Shown one piece after another: positions 59,744-64,000 of a DNA stretch of 64,000 bases. Source of the DNA: Lachnospiraceae bacterium (GTDB lineage: Bacteria; Bacillota; Clostridia; Lachnospirales; Lachnospiraceae); assembly GCA_017556805.1 (NCBI GenBank), contig JAFYMC010000034.1:62001-126000 (forward strand), read 5' to 3'. The notes under the pieces were generated by a model. That model was not told the origin of the DNA and did no database searches. It saw nothing but the letters and a program-made list of their open reading frames with translations. The position numbers were made by a program, and so were the translations under genes. Each line of letters starts with the position of its first letter. Within the stretch, counting starts at the first letter, position 1.

Positions 59744-60784
59744 ATGAATCTTAAGAATGTCGGATTAATCGGGCGGGTGATGCCCTTGGAGGATACACTT
59801 TGGATGGCGCTTTCGGGAACGGGAGTTGAGTTTTTCGTGACCGGTACGTTTGCAAGGATTGCTTTCCTGGCGGATGATACCTGGTGCGGTATACCGGAAA
59901 ACCGGGCCAGGGTGGCGGTATATGTGGATGAAGAACGAGTGGTAGATACTTTGTTGGATAAACCGGAAACAGTGATTACGGCATTTAAGAGTGAGGAGCC
60001 GGAGACACACCTTGTCCGGGTGATAAAGCTGTCTGAGTCAGCGATGTCTACCTGTGGAATTTCTGAGATTGAGACGGACGGAGAGATGGTACCGGCCGGG
60101 GGGAAGAGTGGGCTGATTGAATTTATCGGGGATTCCATTACATGCGGGTATGGCGTGGATGACGAAGACAGGGACCATCATTTTGCGACCGCTACGGAAG
60201 ATGTGACAAGAGCGTTTGCCTATAAGACAGCCCGGGCGCTGGAGGCTGATTACAGTATGGTATCCTTCAGCGGATACGGAATTGTATCGGGGTATACGGG
60301 AACCGGAGAGAAGGTAGGGAATCAGCTGGTACCGGACTATTATGAAAAGCTCGGTTTTTCTTATGGGACTTATAGGGATAAGTATCAGCCGCAAACGATG
60401 GTCTGGGATTTTTCGAAGAGACAGCCTGATGTGGTTGTGATTAATTTGGGAACCAATGATATGAGTTATGTGTTGGATTATGAGGACAGAAGAGAAGAAT
60501 ATGTGACCGGCTATGTTGCATTTTTGAAAACAGTACGGAAGAATAATAGGACAGCGTGGATTCTCTGTGTGCTAGGCATGATGGGAGAAGCGTTATGTCC
60601 GGCGGTAGAGGCTGCTGTTAAGCGATACAAAACAGAAACCGGAGATACAAAGATTTCTTATATGGGCTTTTCTGACCAGCTCCCGGAGGACGGCTATGCG
60701 GCGGACTGGCACCCGACGGAGACAACCCATCGGAAGGCAGCACAGAAGCTGACGGAGGAAATCAAGAGGTGTATGAAACGGTAA
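59744..60784 (+). CDS. SGNH-type esterase, CE2-like acetylxylan esterase
   Basis: A 346-residue enzyme with an N-terminal jelly-roll (about 1-115) and an SGNH hydrolase domain, the arrangement of carbohydrate esterase family 2. Nucleophile Ser131 is in FIGDSITCGYG, oxyanion Asn in INLGTNDMS, and Asp-x-His near the end is D321-W-H323-P. Removes acetyl groups from xylan or mannan oligosaccharides. No signal peptide is seen, so it probably acts inside the cell on imported acetylated sugars, complementing the GH10 xylanase. GGAGGTGTAGG precedes the ATG. Confidence 0.85.
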   Translation: MNLKNVGLIGRVMPLEDTLWMALSGTGVEFFVTGTFARIAFLADDTWCGIPENRARVAVYVDEERVVDTLLDKPETVITAFKSEEPETHLVRVIKLSESAMSTCGISEIETDGEMVPAGGKSGLIEFIGDSITCGYGVDDEDRDHHFATATEDVTRAFAYKTARALEADYSMVSFSGYGIVSGYTGTGEKVGNQLVPDYYEKLGFSYGTYRDKYQPQTMVWDFSKRQPDVVVINLGTNDMSYVLDYEDRREEYVTGYVAFLKTVRKNNRTAWILCVLGMMGEALCPAVEAAVKRYKTETGDTKISYMGFSDQLPEDGYAADWHPTETTHRKAAQKLTEEIKRCMKR

Positions 60785-60816
60785 CGGATAATAATCAAAA
60801 TATTGGCATGGAGTTG

Positions 60817-60845
60817 TTGAAAAAAAGAAGGAAAAGAAGTATAAT
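60817..60845 (+). promoter_or_regulatory. Promoter of the chemoreceptor gene
   Basis: TTGAAA, 17 bp, TATAAT, 71 bp before the start. Confidence 0.75.
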
Positions 60846-60916
60846 AGAGGGGAACTTAGTTTGGGTGTGAGAAATTGTGTGAAATTTTATATCTTGGGAT
60901 AACAAAGGAGAAGGTT

Positions 60917-62422
60917 ATGGAAGAGAAGCAATTTCGTTACGCAGATTTGGGGGAACAGTTAAAAAAGGTAAATCTTTTTATGTGTATTACCACAGCGGTA
61001 GTTTATTTGCTGAGCTATGTTGTTGTGTTTGTATCCTTTTTGCAGAAAAATCGAAGCGGTTTTTTTGCAATCGGAATGCTTGCGGTTATGGTTGCTACCA
61101 TTGTACTGGGCTTTCTTTCCTTGAAGAAGGATAGCGGAAGTAAACTGTTGCGTTACTATATGTTAATCGGTCTGAGTATTGTTGGCGCTATGTTGATTTA
61201 TGCATATGTGGATTATTATATGCGTTTTTTGGCTGCGATGCCGCTTCTGGGTTGTATTTTGTTTTTTGATACTAAGTTTTCTAAATTGGCTGCAATTATT
61301 GTTTCGACGGAGAATATTGTGATTACTCTATTCCGTCAGTTTGTGTTACATACATACGCGGGTGAGGAGTTTGTACCGAATCTTGTGGCAGGGTTTGCGG
61401 TTACGGTACTGATGTTTCTTGCGTTTTATCTGACCAAGGTAGGAAAGTCCTTTAATGAGGATTCTATCGGACGGGCCCAGTATGAAGCGGAACAACAAAA
61501 GCGTATGATGAAGGACGTATTGGATATTGCAGAGCGGGTACGTATCGGTACGCGGCAGGCAATGGATATTGTAAACGAGCTTCAGATGTCTTCCGAGGTA
61601 GTGACGGAGGCGGTGGGAGATATCAGTCTCAGTACTTCGGCAACGGCGGAAAGTGTGCAGAACCAGAGTACCATGACCCAAGGAATTCAGGATCATCTTG
61701 AGCAGGCGGTATTGCGTGCGGAGGATATGGTAAAGGTGGCCGGACGTTCCAATGAGTTAAACGAGGAAAGTACAGAAAAGATGCGTCGTCTTCGTGCAGA
61801 GGCGGAATCGTTACAGAAAACCAATGATACGGTTGCCGTAACGATGAAACAGTTGCAGCAAAATGTCATTAATGTAAAAGAAATTACAAAGACGATTTTT
61901 GATATTTCTTCCCAGACGAATTTGCTGGCATTGAATGCGTCCATTGAAAGTGCCCGTGCGGGAGAGGCCGGTAGAGGATTTGCGGTAGTGGCGGACGAGA
62001 TTCGGAAGCTTTCGGAACTGACTCGCGTGGAGACGGAGAATATTTCCGGTATTTTGGATAATCTGGCGAATAATGCCATAGAAACCGCAAAGGCGTTAGA
62101 AGAGTCCCTGCGAAGCGGAAAAGTGCAGGAGGAAATGATTGCTGAAGTGGCAGGGCGGTTCGAAGAGGCAAACGAGAATGTAAATAGATTGACAGAGCAT
62201 GTGAATGAAATCGAGAAGACGTTAGGTGAACTGTCCAATGCCAATACGGAGATTGTAAACGATATCTCTAATTTGTCTGCGATGTCGCAGGAGATTACGG
62301 CGTTGGCCCAGCAGTCTTCCGAAATGACAGAAGGAAATCATAAAAATGCAATTCAGGCCAAGGAGATTTTAGACGGTGTACTTTCCGTGTCCCACGGTTT
62401 GGAAAAATATGTAGCGAAATAA
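60917..62422 (+). CDS. Methyl-accepting chemotaxis protein with multi-span N-terminus
   Basis: A 501-residue receptor. The N-terminal half (about 20-185) holds five or six membrane helices and no large outside sensor domain; a signalling coiled coil follows (200-500) with the hairpin tip [35 protein letters not shown] split across the highly conserved core. It likely senses a signal in the membrane or cytoplasm and controls CheA, so the cell is probably motile. AAAGGAGAAGG precedes the ATG at 60917. No che genes nearby. Confidence 0.88.
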   Translation: MEEKQFRYADLGEQLKKVNLFMCITTAVVYLLSYVVVFVSFLQKNRSGFFAIGMLAVMVATIVLGFLSLKKDSGSKLLRYYMLIGLSIVGAMLIYAYVDYYMRFLAAMPLLGCILFFDTKFSKLAAIIVSTENIVITLFRQFVLHTYAGEEFVPNLVAGFAVTVLMFLAFYLTKVGKSFNEDSIGRAQYEAEQQKRMMKDVLDIAERVRIGTRQAMDIVNELQMSSEVVTEAVGDISLSTSATAESVQNQSTMTQGIQDHLEQAVLRAEDMVKVAGRSNELNEESTEKMRRLRAEAESLQKTNDTVAVTMKQLQQNVINVKEITKTIFDISSQTNLLALNASIESARAGEAGRGFAVVADEIRKLSELTRVETENISGILDNLANNAIETAKALEESLRSGKVQEEMIAEVAGRFEEANENVNRLTEHVNEIEKTLGELSNANTEIVNDISNLSAMSQEITALAQQSSEMTEGNHKNAIQAKEILDGVLSVSHGLEKYVAK

Positions 62423-62444
62423 GAAGTTGATATGAGATTATAAG

Positions 62445-62485
62445 GACTCCATATACCCGGACGTTCAGGTATATGGAGTTTTTTA
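62445..62485 (+). terminator. Terminator of the chemoreceptor gene
   Basis: GACTCCATATACC / GGTATATGGAGTT stem with loop CGGACGTTCA-like, then TTTTTT; it ends 13 bp before the next start codon. Confidence 0.9.
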
Positions 62486-62497
62486 CGAGGTTTGTAT

Positions 62498-63691
62498 ATG
62501 AAGAATCAGTATAAAGGAACGATTTATGCCTGTTTTGTGGGATATGTGGTACAGGCAATTATTAATAATTTTGCGCCGCTGTTATTTTTGACATTTCGGG
62601 ATACCTACGGAGTGCCGTTGTCGAAGATAACTTTTTTGGTGACGTTCAATTTTTTACTTCAATTGACAGTGGACTTGATTGCGGCAGTGGTTATCGATAA
62701 AATCGGGTACCGGGTGGCAGCGGTGGCGGCTCATGTGTTTGCGGCAATCGGTCTGGTGTCTATGGCATTTTTGCCGGGGATAACGGCAGATCCGTTTACG
62801 GGACTTATGATTTCTGTTGTGATTTATGCCCTGGGGGGCGGTCTTTTGGAGGTGTTAATCAGTCCGATTGTGGAGGCTTGTCCGACGGATAATAAAGAGG
62901 CTGCCATGAGTCTTTTACATTCTTTCTATTGTTGGGGACATGTGGGTGTGGTACTTTTGTCTACCTTGTTTTTTGTGACGGTAGGAATTGAGCGTTGGAG
63001 ATTATTGGCGATTTTATGGGCGGTGGTTCCGCTTGTAAACGGAATTGTGTTCTTGGTGGTCCCGCTTGCCAAGTTGTTATCCGATGAGGAGAAAGGGATG
63101 TCCATAAAAGAGTTGGTGTCCGGCAAGGCGTTTTGGATATTTGTCCTGTTGATGTTTTGTGCGGGAAGCTGTGAGCAGGCAGTGAGCCAATGGGCATCCG
63201 CCTTCGCGGAAAAAGGACTTAACATCAGTAAAACGATGGGAGATTTGGCAGGGCCGATGTTGTTTGCAATCTGTATGGGAACTGCCCGTGTATTGTACAG
63301 TAAAATCGGAGAAAAAATTCATCTCAGAGCGGCAATGGTATTTTGCGGATTGCTTTGTCTTGGCAGTTATTTGTTGATTTCGTTGTCGCCGCTTCCTCTG
63401 TTTGGGTTAATCGGTTGCGGTATTTGCGGCTTTTCTGTCGGGCTTTTGTGGCCGGGAACTTTTAGTCTGGCGTCGGCAGGACTTCCGAGAGGCGGCACGG
63501 CAATGTTTGCGCTCCTCGCTTTGGCGGGAGATTTGGGGTGCTCGATGGGACCCACTTTGGTGGGGAGAGTATCGGCGGCAGCAGGAGATGACTTAAGGAA
63601 GGGGATTCTGGTAGCGGTTGTGTTGCCGATGATGCTACTTACGGCACTTTGGATGAATAAAAGAGTCGGAAGAGAACGTCCGGAAAGGTGA
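62498..63691 (+). CDS. MFS transporter
   Basis: A 397-residue carrier with about 12 membrane helices, beginning KNQYKGTIYACFVGYVVQAIINNFAPLLF and carrying FNFLLQLTVDLIAAVVIDKIGYR. It resembles the fucose-permease-like/unclassified MFS group common in Lachnospiraceae. ATG at 62498 has GAGG 7 nt upstream; TTG at 62492 is too near. The start codon is only 13 bp from the upstream terminator, so a separate promoter is not evident and readthrough may be needed. Substrate unknown. Confidence 0.8.
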   Translation: MKNQYKGTIYACFVGYVVQAIINNFAPLLFLTFRDTYGVPLSKITFLVTFNFLLQLTVDLIAAVVIDKIGYRVAAVAAHVFAAIGLVSMAFLPGITADPFTGLMISVVIYALGGGLLEVLISPIVEACPTDNKEAAMSLLHSFYCWGHVGVVLLSTLFFVTVGIERWRLLAILWAVVPLVNGIVFLVVPLAKLLSDEEKGMSIKELVSGKAFWIFVLLMFCAGSCEQAVSQWASAFAEKGLNISKTMGDLAGPMLFAICMGTARVLYSKIGEKIHLRAAMVFCGLLCLGSYLLISLSPLPLFGLIGCGICGFSVGLLWPGTFSLASAGLPRGGTAMFALLALAGDLGCSMGPTLVGRVSAAAGDDLRKGILVAVVLPMMLLTALWMNKRVGRERPER

Positions 63692-63728
63692 CGTACGAAA
63701 GAAGAATAAATGAAAAAGGGAAGCGGGA

Positions 63729-63768
63729 AACCGCCTACAAAATGTTGACTTTTGTAGGCGGTTCTGTT
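63729..63768 (+). terminator. Terminator of the MFS gene
   Basis: AACCGCCTACAAAA / TTTTGTAGGCGGTT perfect 14-bp stem, loop TGTTGAC, tail CTGTTAT (weak). Confidence 0.65.
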
Positions 63769-63773
63769 ATACT
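63745..63773 (+). promoter_or_regulatory. Promoter of ilvD, embedded in the MFS terminator
   Basis: TTGACT, 17 bp, TATACT. The -35 box lies in the terminator loop and the spacer covers its right arm. About 115 nt of leader precede ilvD, with an ATCCGC / GCGGAT hairpin at 63833-63855. Confidence 0.75.
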
Positions 63774-63891
63774 TAGGAGTAATTGTAACTTTAGCGCAAT
63801 ACTGTACTGAGTTGGGCAAAAGTGGCAACGGCATCCGCAAGTGCAGAAAGCGGATTTCGAAGAACAAACAGGAAGAAAGGTGGAATCACTT

Positions 63892-64000
63892 ATGAAGAGT
63901 GACGCAGTGAAGAAGGGCGCAACACAGGCACCGCATCGGTCTCTGTTTAACGCACTGGGTTTGACAAAGGAAGAGATGAATAAACCGTTAATCGGTATCG
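63892..64000 (+). CDS. ilvD: Dihydroxy-acid dehydratase, N-terminal fragment (3' end outside window)
   Basis: Only the first 36 codons are present: [20 protein letters not shown] then [16 protein letters not shown], the invariant N-terminus of IlvD/Edd iron-sulfur dehydratases (APHRSLF typical of IlvD). This enzyme converts dihydroxy-acids to 2-keto acids in valine, leucine and isoleucine synthesis. GAAAGGTGG precedes the ATG. Identity rests on 36 residues, but the motif is distinctive. Confidence 0.85.
   Translation, partial: MKSDAVKKGATQAPHRSLFNALGLTKEEMNKPLIGI

Noticed and set aside
59575..60138. 187-codon minus-strand frame over the foldback element and the CE2 gene
   Set aside because: Antisense to a well-supported esterase gene, with no ribosome site.

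Overview
The window looks like a chromosomal segment of a Gram-positive anaerobe of the Clostridia, most likely family Lachnospiraceae. The reasons are strong GGAGG-type ribosome sites with occasional TTG/GTG starts, many lipoproteins with Thr/Pro-rich (T-P-x-P-T-A) linkers, an indolepyruvate:ferredoxin oxidoreductase, a PyrK/PyrD class 1B dihydroorotate dehydrogenase, an archaeal-type aspartyl-tRNA synthetase, a CIRCE/HrcA heat-shock site and plant-polysaccharide enzymes. Genus cannot be fixed from the sequence alone. Both ends cut genes: a GH36 alpha-galactosidase on the left and ilvD on the right.

Layout. 1-7.5 kb: alpha-galactosidase end, then on the minus strand two tandem CotH-type lipoproteins and a HerA-like (DUF853) ATPase. 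7.6-14.5 kb: an acyl-CoA synthetase divergent from an iorA-iorB-paaK-ACT-amidohydrolase operon that oxidises aryl-pyruvates to aryl-acyl-CoA. 14.6-18.7 kb: sodium-solute symporter, cell-wall amidase, beta-lactamase-fold serine hydrolase. 19-28 kb: an asymmetric ABC-F protein, a GH13-fold protein that has lost its catalytic residues, a CIRCE-controlled htpG, an orphan solute-binding lipoprotein, DegV. 28.3-29.9 kb: hicAB, a candidate structured RNA, tRNA-Pro and tRNA-Thr, then hairpin-rich repeats. 30-39 kb: WYL regulator, pyrK-pyrD, GH16 glucanase, MarR-flavodoxin operon, aspS with an Asp-codon-rich leader and terminator, a yefM-yoeB cassette between 54-bp direct repeats, pyrE. 39-42.6 kb: MerR-methyltransferase fusion, zinc phospholipase-like protein, DUF2974 hydrolase. 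42.6-45.4 kb: tmRNA gene followed by a small island (phd-doc plus two AT-rich orphans) bounded by an 85-bp duplication of the tmRNA 3' end. 45.5-64 kb: CAP/SH3 lipoprotein, thiol peroxidase, OFA-type MFS, a U32-like orphan, a multidomain GH10 xylanase, a TIR-membrane-propeller protein, a heterodimeric ABC exporter, a CE2 esterase, a chemoreceptor, an MFS carrier and ilvD.

How the genes work together. Secreted GH10 xylanase (CBM arrays), GH16 glucanase, the SGNH/CE2 esterase and GH36 alpha-galactosidase suggest plant-fibre degradation. IorAB, PaaK and the ACT protein form one energy-yielding aromatic amino-acid pathway. pyrK, pyrD and pyrE serve pyrimidine synthesis. Three type II toxin-antitoxin pairs lie within 16.6 kb; two of them sit in segments bordered by direct repeats.

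Most unusual structures: (1) two foldback elements (33646-33951 and 59364-59693) with the same 114-nt core, about 91% identical, but locus-specific inverted arms that mirror the upstream gene's terminator; (2) the ssrA-targeted island without a visible integrase; (3) the yefM-yoeB cassette flanked by two copies of the pyrE promoter; (4) the aspS leader; (5) a catalytically dead isoamylase-like protein; (6) the TIR-TM-coiled-coil-propeller protein. All coordinates and motifs were read by eye; no database search was run.
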